64,000 nt of DNA, taken from the NCBI GenBank assembly GCA_963841415.1, contig CAWJCN010000004.1, forward strand, positions 186,001 through 250,000. Direction: 5' to 3'. Below are positions 43,652 to 52,761 of this stretch, piece after piece. Below the pieces are notes generated by a model. It made no database searches and was not told the DNA's origin. It saw nothing but the letters and a program-made list of their open reading frames with translations. The stretch is from DASUAS01 sp963841415. Lineage in GTDB: Bacteria > Actinomycetota > Acidimicrobiia > IMCC26256 > DASPTH01. The first letter of the stretch is position 1; each line of letters starts with the position of its first letter. A program made the position numbers and the translations under genes.

Positions 43652-45010
43652 TCAGCAGCTCGCGACCGCGGCCGCGGCGTCGAGCTTCCCGTACCCGTAC
43701 AACGTGTCGACCCCGGCGGGCCCCAGGTCGTGCGCCGAGCTCTCGAGTCGTCCCACCACCTGCGCCGCGGTGTCGGACGGGCAGTGCTGCACCACCAGCG
43801 CGGCGGCAGCCGCCACGAACGGCGTGGCCATCGACGTGCCGCTCAGCTGCCCGTAACCAGTCGAGGCGACGGTTGTGGGCAGCGTGGAGTTGATCTGGGT
43901 GCCTGGCGCGCTGATGCCCGTGGGCGTTCCCGTGCCGCTCCACGCGCGTGACGAGTAGGTGGCGAGCTTGTAGGGGAGGTCGGCGGGCCACGGCGTCGAT
44001 GTCGGGCACGACGAGGTGGTGCCCGCCTTGCAGAGCGCCGAGACCGACAACATCTGCGGCGTGCTGTCGGCGAGCGACGCCGGGAACAGCGGCGTGGCGC
44101 ACGAGCTGTTTCCGGCCGCGACGGTGATCACCGGGTGGGTGTAGTTGGCGTTGCTCGCGTCCTCGACGTCGGCGATCGCCTGGATCACGGTCGGGTCGCT
44201 CGACTTGCCGCCGAGGCTCATCGTGATGACCTGCGCGTCGCCCTTCGTGATGTCGGCCGCCCAGTAGATGCCGGCCGCGACGTCGGAGTAGCTGCCTGCG
44301 CCGCTGGTGCCGAGGACCCGCACGGGGATCAGGGTGACGCCGGGCGCGCCACCCTCGACGCCGATGCCGTTGCCGGCGGTGGCGGCGACGATGCCGGCGA
44401 CGTGCGTCCCGTGTCCACTCGTCGAGGGATCGGTGGTGTCGGCGGGCGGGTTCGACTTGTCGGACGCCGACACGATGTCGGCGCTCGGGCCGGTGAAGTG
44501 CCCGGTCAGGTCGGGGTGCGTCGTGTTGATGCCGGTGTCGAGCTCGGCGACTCGCACGCCGGTGCCGGTGTTGGTGGCAGGCGTTCCCCAGGCGCTGGTG
44601 AAACCAGAGTCGGTGAACCCCCACGTGGGCGTCTCGGCCAGGGCCTGCACCTCGCCGTCGGGCGCGAACGACGTGACGTCGCCTTGGGCGGCAGCGTCGG
44701 CGCGGAACTTCGCGATGTCGGCGGCGGAGCCGACGTTGCGTGTGAGCACCTTCGAGCGGCCGTTGTGCTCCACCACTGCGACATAGCGGTCTTCGATCTT
44801 GCCGTTGTCGTCGTCGCCGCTCGTCGCGGCGGCCGCGGCGGACCCGTCGAGGCCACAGATCTTCGGCAGGGTCGTGGTGGTCGTCGTCGGAGGAGGGGGC
44901 GGTGGGGGCGGCGGCAGACAGGCGGCGGCGACGATCGCCACGCCCGCGACCGCGAGGAACACCAACCACCGGCTGCGGACGCCGGTCCGGCCGGTCCGCT
45001 CGAGTTGCAC
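43652..45010 (-). CDS. Secreted subtilisin-like serine protease, lipoprotein
   Basis: A 452-residue S8 peptidase. The N-terminus has a basic stretch, a hydrophobic core and the lipobox VAAAC near residue 29, so it is probably a lipoprotein. A linker of Pro (PPPPPPPPP) and Thr runs follows, then an I9-like propeptide (YVAVVEHNG, RNVGSAADIAKFRADAAAQGDVTSFAPDG). The catalytic triad is visible: Asp in VRVAELDTGINTTHPDLTGH, His in TSGHGTHVAGIVAATAGN, Ser in GYGQLSGTSMATPFVAAAAALV, with oxyanion Asn in TVAAGNSSC. GTG at 45010 is chosen for its GAGGA ribosome site; the longer frame reads into the bL37 promoter. Confidence 0.92.
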   Translation of the reverse strand: MQLERTGRTGVRSRWLVFLAVAGVAIVAAACLPPPPPPPPPTTTTTTLPKICGLDGSAAAAATSGDDDNGKIEDRYVAVVEHNGRSKVLTRNVGSAADIAKFRADAAAQGDVTSFAPDGEVQALAETPTWGFTDSGFTSAWGTPATNTGTGVRVAELDTGINTTHPDLTGHFTGPSADIVSASDKSNPPADTTDPSTSGHGTHVAGIVAATAGNGIGVEGGAPGVTLIPVRVLGTSGAGSYSDVAAGIYWAADITKGDAQVITMSLGGKSSDPTVIQAIADVEDASNANYTHPVITVAAGNSSCATPLFPASLADSTPQMLSVSALCKAGTTSSCPTSTPWPADLPYKLATYSSRAWSGTGTPTGISAPGTQINSTLPTTVASTGYGQLSGTSMATPFVAAAAALVVQHCPSDTAAQVVGRLESSAHDLGPAGVDTLYGYGKLDAAAAVASC

Positions 45011-45126
45011 CTGCTCGTCCTCCGCGTCCTGCCGCCCGCCGGGCGGGAGCCTATCGGGTCGCAGACCGCTCGTTGCGCGGCGCGACGGCCAATCCACTAC
45101 ATTCATCGGCTCTCACGGAGGATCTC

Positions 45127-45213
45127 ATGAGCAAGAAGACCGCCAAGCGCAAGCTCCGTTCGCGACGGAACAAGGCCAACCACGGCAAGCGCCCCAACTC
45201 GGGCCGCCGGTAA
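45127..45213 (+). CDS. Large ribosomal subunit protein bL37 (28 aa)
   Basis: A 28-residue, highly basic peptide beginning MSKKTAKRKLRSRRNK and ending ANHGKRPNSGRR. The ANHGKRPN motif is the signature I know from mycobacterial bL37, a 24-residue 50S protein found only in actinobacteria; this copy has four extra residues. ATG at 45127 has a strong GGAGG site five bases upstream. A convincing terminator follows 32 bp after the stop. The gene stands alone, divergent from the subtilase. Confidence 0.8.
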   Translation: MSKKTAKRKLRSRRNKANHGKRPNSGRR

Positions 45214-45245
45214 GCCGCTTCGGCCACCGCGTGAGCACGTGTGGA

Positions 45246-45274
45246 AGGACCCCCAGCCAACGGCCGGGGGTCCT
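45246..45274 (+). terminator. Terminator after bL37
   Basis: AGGACCCCC and GGGGGTCCT form a perfect 9-bp stem; inside it GCC and GGC can add three more pairs around an AAC loop. There is no long T-run, as is common in high-GC actinobacteria. Of the rest of the spacer to the thioesterase stop at 45403, a small GGTGAA/TTCACC hairpin near 45306-45322 is the only other structure seen. Confidence 0.8.
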
Positions 45275-45402
45275 CCGCGTGGGGCTGGTCGTGGGGTTGG
45301 TCAGCCGGTGAACTGCTTTCACCTGCCCGGCGGGTCCCAGGTTTCCCAAATGCGCGGCCGGCAAAACCTCGGGCGAGCCCTGGGGATCGGCCACGGAGGG
45401 TG

Positions 45403-46206
45403 TCAACCAAGCTGGGGCAATTGTTCGATGAGCACCGTTTGGACGGCGCGTCCGATGCGACCCCGCTCGTCGTTGAGGACGCTCTCGGCCACGCCGAAGC
45501 CGGTGCGCTCGGGGTACGTCGCAGAGTCGAGGCCCACCCACTCGGTGACGGGGAGCCGATGCAACGTCACGGTGAGGTCGGGGTTGATGCACGAGTAGCG
45601 ACCACGGTCGAAGGCCGCCGCGACCCCGTTGCCGAAGTCGCTTGCCGCGGCCACCCGCTGGAACGGGGTCGGCTCCTCTCCCGCGACGATCGGCACCGCG
45701 AGGCGGATCCACATGTCCGTGGGTCCGATCGAACCCATGTCGCCGTTGCCGACCCGGCTGACCTCGACCGCGTGCCAGAACCCGGTACCGCGCGTCCAGT
45801 CCCCCGCAAGCCGCTGCGTCGGGCCCGGAGGTGGCATCGGTCCGGAGGACCCCGCCGCGGGTTCCGTGTCGAACTCGACCGACTGCTCCCGCAGCCGCAG
45901 CAGCGTCGCGCGCACGACCTCGACGTCGCCCGCGAAGAGCGAGCCCTGCACGAGTTGCACCTTCTTCCCCGGACGGATCGTCGTGCGTTCGATGCGCAGC
46001 GGCGCAAGTGGCACCGGGCGCATCAGCTCGAGCGTGTAGCGGGCCGGGAACGTGGCCGTACCGAGCTCGAAGTCCTCCAGCAGCCCCGCGAGGAGCGCCG
46101 AGGGAGCTCCACCGTGTTGCGCGTGAGGGGACCACGGCCCGCGGGCGAGCTCGGTGGGCACAGCGACGTCACCGTCGACCTCGAAGACGTACTCGGGCTC
46201 GCTCAT
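45403..46206 (-). CDS. Acyl-CoA thioesterase-like protein (double hotdog, TesB/4HBT_3 type)
   Basis: A 267-residue protein with a double-hotdog layout. N-terminal half: GPWSPHAQHGGAPSALLAGLLED (substrate loop with the conserved HGGAPSALL) and YTLELMRPVPLAPLRIERTTIRPGKKVQLVQGSLFAGDVEVVRATLLRL. C-terminal half: INPDLTVTLHRLPVTEWVGLDSATYPERTGFGVAESVLNDERGRIGRAVQTVLIE. This is the TesB-like family seen in many actinobacteria, likely cleaving fatty acyl-CoA. The catalytic Asp-Gln pair cannot be assigned with confidence. ATG at 46206 is preceded by CCGAGAGCGGGAA, a sequence also found upstream of rsmI and, with changes, prs. Confidence 0.85.
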   Translation of the reverse strand: MSEPEYVFEVDGDVAVPTELARGPWSPHAQHGGAPSALLAGLLEDFELGTATFPARYTLELMRPVPLAPLRIERTTIRPGKKVQLVQGSLFAGDVEVVRATLLRLREQSVEFDTEPAAGSSGPMPPPGPTQRLAGDWTRGTGFWHAVEVSRVGNGDMGSIGPTDMWIRLAVPIVAGEEPTPFQRVAAASDFGNGVAAAFDRGRYSCINPDLTVTLHRLPVTEWVGLDSATYPERTGFGVAESVLNDERGRIGRAVQTVLIEQLPQLG

Positions 46207-46329
46207 CCATTCCCGCTCTCGGCGCGGACACGATGGCTCGGGCTCCCCTGCTTCACGGCGGGTCAGCGTACGCGGGAACCGTGCGGACACCCCGACCGTC
46301 GAAAGAGGTCAGCCGACCGCGGAGGGCCC

Positions 46330-47040
46330 ATGTCGAAGTTCCTACGTTCTCTGTTCCTCGTCGTCGCCGCCGTGACGGTCGCGACACCGCTCGCCCTGGT
46401 GACGACCGCCGACGCCGCCGACGCGGCGACGCACGCTCGCACGATCACCGTCGTCGGGACCGGTGAGGTGCGAGGCACCCCCGATGTCGCCGACCTCGTG
46501 ATCGGCGTGTCCGGTCGTGGCGCGACGGCGACCGACGTGCTCGGGCGCATCGCCGACCGCGCGCAGAAGGTGATCGACGCCCTGCACGACGCTGGAGTGT
46601 CCGACGACGACATCCAGACGGCCGACCTGTCGGTGCAACCGGTGCTCGACGACAAGGGCGACGTCACCGGTTACCAGGCCACGAACACCGTCACCGCTCG
46701 CATCCGCGACCTCACGAAGGCCGGCGCGGTCGTCGACGCAGCCGCGGCCAAGGCCGGCGACGACATCCGCGTGCAAGGCATCACGTTCTCGATCGACGAC
46801 GACAGCGCCCTCCTCGCCGCCGCCCGCACCAAGGCCACGAAGCGGGCCCGCGCCCAGGCGGAGCAGCTGGCGAGCGGGGCGGACGTCGAGGTGGGCGAGG
46901 TCCGTTCGATCACCGAGTCCACGAGCGCGGTGCCCCTCAGCTACGCCGCCGACGCGGCGGGGAAGGCGGCCAGCACGCCGGTGATGCCCGGGAGCGAAAC
47001 CCTCTCCGTGCAGGCGACCGTGGTGTTCGCCATCCGCTGA
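46330..47040 (+). CDS. SIMPL-domain (DUF541) exported protein
   Basis: A 236-residue protein with a Sec signal peptide (SKFLRSLFLVVAAVTVATPLALVTTADAADA) and one SIMPL/DUF541 domain: ARTITVVGTGEVRGTPDVADLVIGVSGRG, VIDALHDAGVSDDDIQTADLSVQPVLDDKGDVTGYQATNTVTARIRDL, ALLAAARTKATKRARAQAEQLASGADVEVGEV. Such proteins (BP26, YggE) are periplasmic or cell-surface, some forming channel-like multimers, some lowering oxidative stress. ATG at 46330 follows GGAGG. The long open frame upstream of it is antisense to the thioesterase and not real. It is divergent from the thioesterase. Confidence 0.92.
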   Translation: MSKFLRSLFLVVAAVTVATPLALVTTADAADAATHARTITVVGTGEVRGTPDVADLVIGVSGRGATATDVLGRIADRAQKVIDALHDAGVSDDDIQTADLSVQPVLDDKGDVTGYQATNTVTARIRDLTKAGAVVDAAAAKAGDDIRVQGITFSIDDDSALLAAARTKATKRARAQAEQLASGADVEVGEVRSITESTSAVPLSYAADAAGKAASTPVMPGSETLSVQATVVFAIR

Positions 47041-47168
47041 ACGTTGCCGAACCCCACTGAACCGCTCCGGCCGTCCCCAACGCCGCGAAGGTGAGTCGGT
47101 CAAGGCCGGTCACGCGGCGACCGATAGCAGTCACCAGGGCAGGTCGGGGCGAGTCGGGGACGGGCCAC

Positions 47169-50072
47169 GTGAGCGTGTTCAACATCGCGGATCTCTCCCG
47201 ATCGAGGGCCGAGGGCAACCGGGCGAGCGAACGCGCACGCGCGGTCTTCGACGCGTTGGGCGAGGGCGTCATCGTCTGGAGTGCCGACGGGTTGGTCGTC
47301 GACTGCAATCGCACCGCCTCCGAGATCCTCGGTCGCTCGCGCGACGAATTGCGCAGCATGACGTCCGACGAGATCCTGCTCGTCGCCCGCACGGAGATGG
47401 GTCCGGTGACCGAGTACGGCCACCCGCTCGAGACGCGGGAGTACCCGGCCATCCGGACCCGGCGAGGCCAGGGGCCGGTGCTCGGTCAGGTGCTGGGCAT
47501 CACCCGGCCCGACCGCCGGCACGTGTGGCTCGAGGTCGACGTGCGCCCGGTGCACGACGACACCGACGGCGACCTGTTGGTCACGTCGTTTCGCGACATC
47601 ACCGAGCGCAAAGAGGCCGCGGACCACATGCGTGCGCTCTCGGCCATCGTCGAGTCGTCGAGTGACGCGATCTTCCGCCAGTCGCTCGGCGGGATCATCG
47701 AGTCGTGGAACCCCGGCGCCGAGCGCGTGTACGGGTACACCGCAGCCGAGATGATCGGCGCGCACCACGCGACGCTCGTCCCCGAGGACCGCCTGGTCGA
47801 GGCGGAGCGCCTCTTGTTCGCGGCACGAAACGGCACGTCGAACAACAACGTCCTCACCGTGCGCCGCCGCAACGACGGCGGGCACGTCAACGTGGTGGTC
47901 ACCACGTCGCCGCTCCTCGACGCCGCGGGCACCGTCATCGGCGTGTCGGAGATCGTGGGTGACGTGACCGAGCTCGTGGAGATGCGCGACACGCTCGTGC
48001 AGTCGGAGGAGTGGTTCCGCTCGCTCGTGCAGCGCTCGTCCGACGTGGCGTTCGTGCTCGACGCGGAAGGCGTCATCACGTACGCGAGCCCGGCGGCGGA
48101 GCGCTTCGGCTACGCGCCCGAGGAGCTCGTGGGGGTGTCGAGCCGTGACCTGATCCACCCCGACGACGTCGAACGCCACCGCGACAACGTGTTCGAGACC
48201 GTCGCGCAGGTCGGCACCGCGACCGTCGAGTGGCGCTTCCGCAAAGCCGACGGGTCGTACGGCTGGGTCGAGGAGGTGCTCACCGACCTGCACGACGTCC
48301 CGGCGGTGTCGGGATGGGTCGCCAACGTCCGCGACATCACCGACCGCCGTCACGCGGAGGACGAGCGCATCGAGGCCGAGGAGCGCTACCGCCAGGGCTT
48401 CGAGCGCTCCGCCTTCGGTCTCGCGGTGCTCGACCTGAAGCAGACGTTCACGTCGGTGAATCCCGCGCTCGCCGACATGCTCGGCCACTCGGCGACGCGC
48501 CTGATCGGTCGTCGCCCGCTCGAGTTCCTCCATCCGTTCGAGAGCGAGAGCGCGCGCAGCGGCGTCGCCCGGCTGCTGAGCGGCGACGTGCCGTTCTACA
48601 AGCGCGAGCACCGCATGGTGCGCGCCGACGGCAGCATCGTCTCGGTGCTCATCGACATGACCCTCGTGCGCTCCGCTGACGACAACCCGAGCTACTACTT
48701 CGTGCAGGTGCGCGACATCACCGACCGCAAACGGGCCGAAGAGGCACTCGCCCACCAAGCGCTGCACGACGACCTCACCCACCTGCCGAACCGGATGCTG
48801 CTGGTCGACCGGCTCGGCCACTCGCTCGCCCGGGCCGACCGCACCGGCAGCCACGTCGCCGTGCTCTTCCTCGACCTCGACCGGTTCAAGCTCGTGAACG
48901 ACGGCCTGGGCCACGTCGTGGGCGACCAACTCCTCATCGAGGTGGCCCGCCGGCTGACTCGATCGATCCGCGCGTCCGACACGGTGGCCCGGTTCGGTGG
49001 TGACGAGTTCGTGATCGTGCGCGAAGACGTCGCCGACGTCACGGAAGCGGTCGAGTTCGCGGAGCGGATCGTCTCGGTGCTGCACGAGCCGATCCCGCTC
49101 TCGGGTCGCGAGATGTACGCGACCACCAGCGTGGGCATCGCGCTCGGGAGCCCGGGCGCGTCGGCCGAGCAGCTCCTGCGCGACGCCGACGCCGCCATGT
49201 ACCGCGCCAAGGACCTGGGCCGAGCGCGCATCGAGCTCTTCAGCCACGAGCTGCAGCAGCAGGTCGCCGCCCGCCTCGACCTCGAGACCGCGTTGCGCCA
49301 GGCCATCGAGCGCGACGAGCTCGAGCTCCTCTACCAGCCGATCGTGCGTCTGGCCGACGGCCGCGTCGTCGGTGCCGAGGCGCTGCTCCGCTGGCATCGC
49401 GCCGGGCACGGCGTCATCCTGCCGACGGAGTTCATCCCGATCGCGGAAGAGACCGGGATGATCGTGCCCATCGGCACGTGGGCCCTCGAACACGCCCTCA
49501 GTGAGGTGCGCTCGCTCACCCTCGCGCGCAGCGAATGGCCGCTGCTGGCGGTGAACCTGTCGGCGTTGCAGCTCCGCCTGCCCGCGAGTCTCGAGATGGT
49601 GCGCGACGCCATCCGCTCCTCCGGCGTCGACCCGTCGATGCTGTCGCTCGAGATCACCGAGAGCGCGCTGATGCAGGACATCGAGACGTCGGCGCGAGCG
49701 ATGCACGCGCTGCGCGAGCTCGGTGTGCGCCTCGCGGTCGACGACTTCGGCACCGGGTATTCGTCGCTCGCGTACCTCAAGCAACTTCCGGTCGACTCGC
49801 TCAAGATCGACCGCTCGTTCATCGACGGGCTGCCCGGCGATCAGCACGACCGCTCGATCACCGAGGCCATCATCACGCTCGGCAACAGCCTCGGGCTCAC
49901 GATCGTCGCCGAGGGCGTGGAGACGGTCGAGCAGTGGATCGCGCTCGACGAGATCGGGTGCACGGTCGGTCAGGGCTTCCTGTGGAGCCCGCCGATCCCC
50001 GCGAGCGCGTTCGCGCCGCTCCTCACCGGACTGCCGCGTCGAGGCCCGAGGGCGGCGAGCTCAGGAAAGTAG
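47169..50072 (+). CDS. Multi-PAS GGDEF-EAL protein (c-di-GMP turnover)
   Basis: A soluble, 967-residue signalling protein. Four PAS-type sensor domains come first (starting near 20, 155, 285 and 410), each ending in an ITDR/ITERK-like helix. A GGDEF domain with an intact active site follows (ARFGGDEFVIV near 610), then an EAL domain with EAL intact at 737 and DDFGTGYSSLAYL, LKIDRSF and EGVETVEQ. Both c-di-GMP synthesis and breakdown are therefore possible. No membrane segment is visible. GTG at 47169 is preferred, since codon use upstream is less G/C-ended; GTG 47091 would add 26 residues. Its TAG stop overlaps the -10 box of the next gene. Confidence 0.95.
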   Translation: MSVFNIADLSRSRAEGNRASERARAVFDALGEGVIVWSADGLVVDCNRTASEILGRSRDELRSMTSDEILLVARTEMGPVTEYGHPLETREYPAIRTRRGQGPVLGQVLGITRPDRRHVWLEVDVRPVHDDTDGDLLVTSFRDITERKEAADHMRALSAIVESSSDAIFRQSLGGIIESWNPGAERVYGYTAAEMIGAHHATLVPEDRLVEAERLLFAARNGTSNNNVLTVRRRNDGGHVNVVVTTSPLLDAAGTVIGVSEIVGDVTELVEMRDTLVQSEEWFRSLVQRSSDVAFVLDAEGVITYASPAAERFGYAPEELVGVSSRDLIHPDDVERHRDNVFETVAQVGTATVEWRFRKADGSYGWVEEVLTDLHDVPAVSGWVANVRDITDRRHAEDERIEAEERYRQGFERSAFGLAVLDLKQTFTSVNPALADMLGHSATRLIGRRPLEFLHPFESESARSGVARLLSGDVPFYKREHRMVRADGSIVSVLIDMTLVRSADDNPSYYFVQVRDITDRKRAEEALAHQALHDDLTHLPNRMLLVDRLGHSLARADRTGSHVAVLFLDLDRFKLVNDGLGHVVGDQLLIEVARRLTRSIRASDTVARFGGDEFVIVREDVADVTEAVEFAERIVSVLHEPIPLSGREMYATTSVGIALGSPGASAEQLLRDADAAMYRAKDLGRARIELFSHELQQQVAARLDLETALRQAIERDELELLYQPIVRLADGRVVGAEALLRWHRAGHGVILPTEFIPIAEETGMIVPIGTWALEHALSEVRSLTLARSEWPLLAVNLSALQLRLPASLEMVRDAIRSSGVDPSMLSLEITESALMQDIETSARAMHALRELGVRLAVDDFGTGYSSLAYLKQLPVDSLKIDRSFIDGLPGDQHDRSITEAIITLGNSLGLTIVAEGVETVEQWIALDEIGCTVGQGFLWSPPIPASAFAPLLTGLPRRGPRAASSGK

Positions 50073-50075
50073 CTT
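50070..50075 (+). promoter_or_regulatory. Leaderless -10 box of apgM, sharing the upstream stop codon
   Basis: TAGCTT lies six bases before the apgM ATG. Its first three bases are the TAG stop of the GGDEF-EAL gene. The spacing fits transcription starting at the ATG. Confidence 0.55.
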
Positions 50076-50081
50076 GAGGGC

Positions 50082-51275
50082 ATGGACCTCGAGCCGCTGA
50101 TCCAGCCCGCCGACACCAAGATCCTGCTCGTCGTGATGGACGGACTGGGCGGCTACGCCGACGCCGATCACGGCACGGAGCTCGAGGAAGCGAACACGCC
50201 GCACCTCGACCAGCTCGTGCGCGAGGGCACCGCCGGGATGATGGAGCCAGTCGGTCCCGGGATCACGCCGGGATCGGGACCCGGGCATCTCGGCTTGTTC
50301 GGCTACGACCCCGAGCAGTTCGAGCTCGGGCGCGGGGCGCTCTCGGCGGCCGGCCTCGACTTCGAGCTCCGCACCGGCGACGTCGCCGCGCGCGGCAACC
50401 TCGCGTCGCTGGGCGCCGACGGCACCATCACCGACCGTCGGGCCGGGCGCATCCCGGATCCCGAGGCGCGCGCGGTCGTCGAGAAGCTGCAGGCCGCGGT
50501 GTCGGTCCCCGCCATCGAGGTGTTCTTCCGCCACGAGCGCGAGCACCGGGTGCTCGTCGTGCTACGTGGCCCCGGGCTCGATCCGCGCCTCACCGACACC
50601 GACCCGCAGCACACGGGCGTCGCGCCGCTCACCGCGCAGGCGCTCGATCCCGAAGCCAAGCGCACCGCCGATCTCCTCGCGGAGGTCGACGCCCAGGTTC
50701 GACGCGCGCTCGCCGGCGAGGCGAAGGCCAACGTCGTGCTCTTCCGTGGCTTCGACACCCATCGCGAGCTGCCCGGCGTCGAGACCCGCTTCGGTCTGCG
50801 CGTGGCCGCGGTCGCGATCTACCCGATGTACCGCGGCATCGCCCGGCTGCTCGGCATGGACGTGCTCGGCCGTCCGGCCGACCTCACCGAGCAGCTCGAC
50901 ATCCTGCGCGGCGCGTGGGACGACCACGACTACTTCTTCCTGCACCACAAGTACACCGACTCGGCGGGTGAGGACGGCGACCGCATCCGCAAGATCGCGG
51001 CCATCGAGCAGCTCGACGCGGTCGTGCCCGAGCTCCGCGCGCTCGGCCCCGACGTGATCGTCGTGAGCGGCGACCACTCCACACCGTCGCAGATGGCCGC
51101 GCACTCGTGGCACCCAGTGCCGACGCTGCTGTGGAGCGAGCGATGCGGTCGCGACGACGTCGAGCAGTACGGCGAGCGCTGGTGCCGTCAGGGCGCGCTG
51201 GGCCTGCGTCCCACCAAGGATCTCATGGCCTTCATGCTCGCCAACGCCGACCGGCTGGCCAAGTACGGCGCCTGA
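50082..51275 (+). CDS. apgM: 2,3-bisphosphoglycerate-independent phosphoglycerate mutase, archaeal type (ApgM)
   Basis: Interconverts 3- and 2-phosphoglycerate in glycolysis. The 397-residue protein belongs to the alkaline-phosphatase superfamily. KILLVVMDGLGGYADADHGTELEEANTPHLDQL carries the first metal Asp, GPGITPGSGPGHLGLFGYDP contains the catalytic Ser region, YFFLHHKYTDSAGEDGDRIRKIAAIEQLD and VIVVSGDHSTPSQMAAHSWHPVPTLLW carry the further metal ligands. It is the archaeal ApgM form, not the longer GpmI. Downstream of it, 51276-51375 contains a hairpin repeat. Confidence 0.92.
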   Translation: MDLEPLIQPADTKILLVVMDGLGGYADADHGTELEEANTPHLDQLVREGTAGMMEPVGPGITPGSGPGHLGLFGYDPEQFELGRGALSAAGLDFELRTGDVAARGNLASLGADGTITDRRAGRIPDPEARAVVEKLQAAVSVPAIEVFFRHEREHRVLVVLRGPGLDPRLTDTDPQHTGVAPLTAQALDPEAKRTADLLAEVDAQVRRALAGEAKANVVLFRGFDTHRELPGVETRFGLRVAAVAIYPMYRGIARLLGMDVLGRPADLTEQLDILRGAWDDHDYFFLHHKYTDSAGEDGDRIRKIAAIEQLDAVVPELRALGPDVIVVSGDHSTPSQMAAHSWHPVPTLLWSERCGRDDVEQYGERWCRQGALGLRPTKDLMAFMLANADRLAKYGA

Positions 51276-51327
51276 AGCGGGCCGCGGCGGCGGAGACGAG
51301 CGGAGCGAGCGCAGCCGCTCGCCAGCG

Positions 51328-51372
51328 AGCGAACGTCTGCGGGCCGGGTATCCCGGCCCGCAGTGAGCGAGC
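51328..51372. repeat. GG-TAT-CC hairpin repeat with GCGAGCGAA flanks
   Basis: Arms CTGCGGGCCGGG (51337-51348) and CCCGGCCCGCAG (51352-51363) are perfectly complementary around TAT. GCGAACGT precedes and TGAGCGAGCGAA follows. Reverse-complementing gives the same pattern as the hairpins at 36711 and 36830 with two compensated changes per arm. It lies between convergent apgM and the FAD oxidase, so termination is one possible role. Confidence 0.75.
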
Positions 51373-51375
51373 GAA

Positions 51376-52761
51376 TCAAGCCGGCGCGGGCCGAATATTT
51401 TGGTTGTGGCGGAAGAGGTTGTCGGGATCCCACTCGGCCTTGAGCGACTGCAGCCGCGCGTACTTCTCCTTGCCGAACGACGCCTCGATGCGGTCCATGC
51501 CCTCGTCGCCGATGAAGTTGAGGTAGACGCGGCCAGTAGTCCACGGCTTCATCGCCGACGCGATCGCACGCGTGTAGGCGATGTTCTTCTCGTCGTCGGC
51601 CTCGTCCTGCCACAACGAGAGATAGTGCGCGTTGAAGGGCGCGGTCCGTCCGCTGAAGGCAGTCGCGTCCTCGGGGACACGCGCGATCGCGCCGCCTCCC
51701 GCCACGATCAGCATCTGGCTGAACGGCGACACGGGCTTGGTCGAGTGCGCGACGTGGGCGTCGATGGCGTCGTCGGGCAGTTCGGCGAGGAAGTCGGCGC
51801 TCCAGTAATTGCGGAGGCCGCGCGGGTTGCCCTCGGTGATCAGATCCTGCACCGCGACGTAAGGCATCGGACCGAGAAGATCGAGCGGCGGCGGACCGAA
51901 CTCGCGCAGCGGCCGCATCACCTCTTCTCCTGCTTCGACGTCGCCCGCGTAACACACCACGCAGCCGAGGATCGGATGACCGCGCACCGGCTCGGGCACG
52001 AAGTCGGCGGGCGGCGCGGTGATGAACGCGAGGGCGCTCCCCACCTCGTCCGGCGCCGACGTCATGAAGTCGCGCCAGAACCGCACGACATCACCGGCCA
52101 TCGGCGCCGGCCACGCCAGGAGACCGCCGAGCAGGAGCGGACCGATCGGGTGCAGCTGCAGGTAGAACGCGGTGACCACGCCGAAGTTGCCGCCCCCTCC
52201 GCGCAGGCCCCAGAACAGCTCCGGGTTCTCGTCGGCCGACGCCTTCACGACGCGCCCGTCGGCGGTCACGACCTCGGCCCCGATCAGGTTGTCGCACGTG
52301 AACCCGAGCTTGCGCTCGAGCCATCCGCTGCCGCTGCCGAGCGCGAGCCCGGCGACGCCGGTGTCGGGGACGCGCCCACCGGTGACCGCGAGCCCGTGCT
52401 CCTGGGTTGCGGCGTCGAACTCGCCCCAGTTGAGCCCCGCCTCGGCCCGCACGGTCCGCGCCTCGGCGTCGACCGCGATGCCCTTCATCCCGCGCATGTC
52501 GATGACAAGTCCGTCGTCGACGACCGCGGCCCCGGTCACGCCGTGCCCACCGCCGTACACCGACAGCGGCAGGCCCTGGTCGCGCCCGTAGTTCACCGCG
52601 GCCGCGACGTCGTCGGTGCTGCCGCACACCGCGATGAGCGCGGGACGGCGGTCGATCATGCCGTTGAAGACGGCTCGCGCCTCGTCGTAGCGGTTGGCTC
52701 CGGGGGTCAGCAGCTCCCCGCCGAAGCCAGGGATCCCGAGGGTGGTCGCGCTCGTCGCCAT
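51376..52761 (-). CDS. FAD-linked oxidoreductase, berberine-bridge (PCMH/BBE) family
   Basis: A 461-residue flavoprotein oxidase. The N-terminal PCMH FAD domain has VAAAVNYGRDQGLPLSVYGGGHGVTGAAVVDDGLVIDMRGMKG, whose GGGH His is normally bound to FAD. TGGRVPDTGVAGLALGSGSGWLERKLGFTCDNLIGAEVVTADG follows, with Cys replaced or placed differently from bicovalent members. The C-terminal BBE tail is YLNFIGDEGMDRIEASFGKEKYARLQSLKAEWDPDNLFRHNQNI. Substrates of the family range from sugars to alkaloids, so none is assigned. ATG at 52761 has an AGGAGG site seven bases upstream; the frame upstream is shadow. No signal peptide. Confidence 0.92.
   Translation of the reverse strand: MATSATTLGIPGFGGELLTPGANRYDEARAVFNGMIDRRPALIAVCGSTDDVAAAVNYGRDQGLPLSVYGGGHGVTGAAVVDDGLVIDMRGMKGIAVDAEARTVRAEAGLNWGEFDAATQEHGLAVTGGRVPDTGVAGLALGSGSGWLERKLGFTCDNLIGAEVVTADGRVVKASADENPELFWGLRGGGGNFGVVTAFYLQLHPIGPLLLGGLLAWPAPMAGDVVRFWRDFMTSAPDEVGSALAFITAPPADFVPEPVRGHPILGCVVCYAGDVEAGEEVMRPLREFGPPPLDLLGPMPYVAVQDLITEGNPRGLRNYWSADFLAELPDDAIDAHVAHSTKPVSPFSQMLIVAGGGAIARVPEDATAFSGRTAPFNAHYLSLWQDEADDEKNIAYTRAIASAMKPWTTGRVYLNFIGDEGMDRIEASFGKEKYARLQSLKAEWDPDNLFRHNQNIRPAPA

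Noticed and set aside
45280..45402. Structured RNA between bL37 and the thioesterase
   Set aside because: Apart from one short GGTGAA/TTCACC hairpin no extended conserved fold was seen; it is probably a 3' region.
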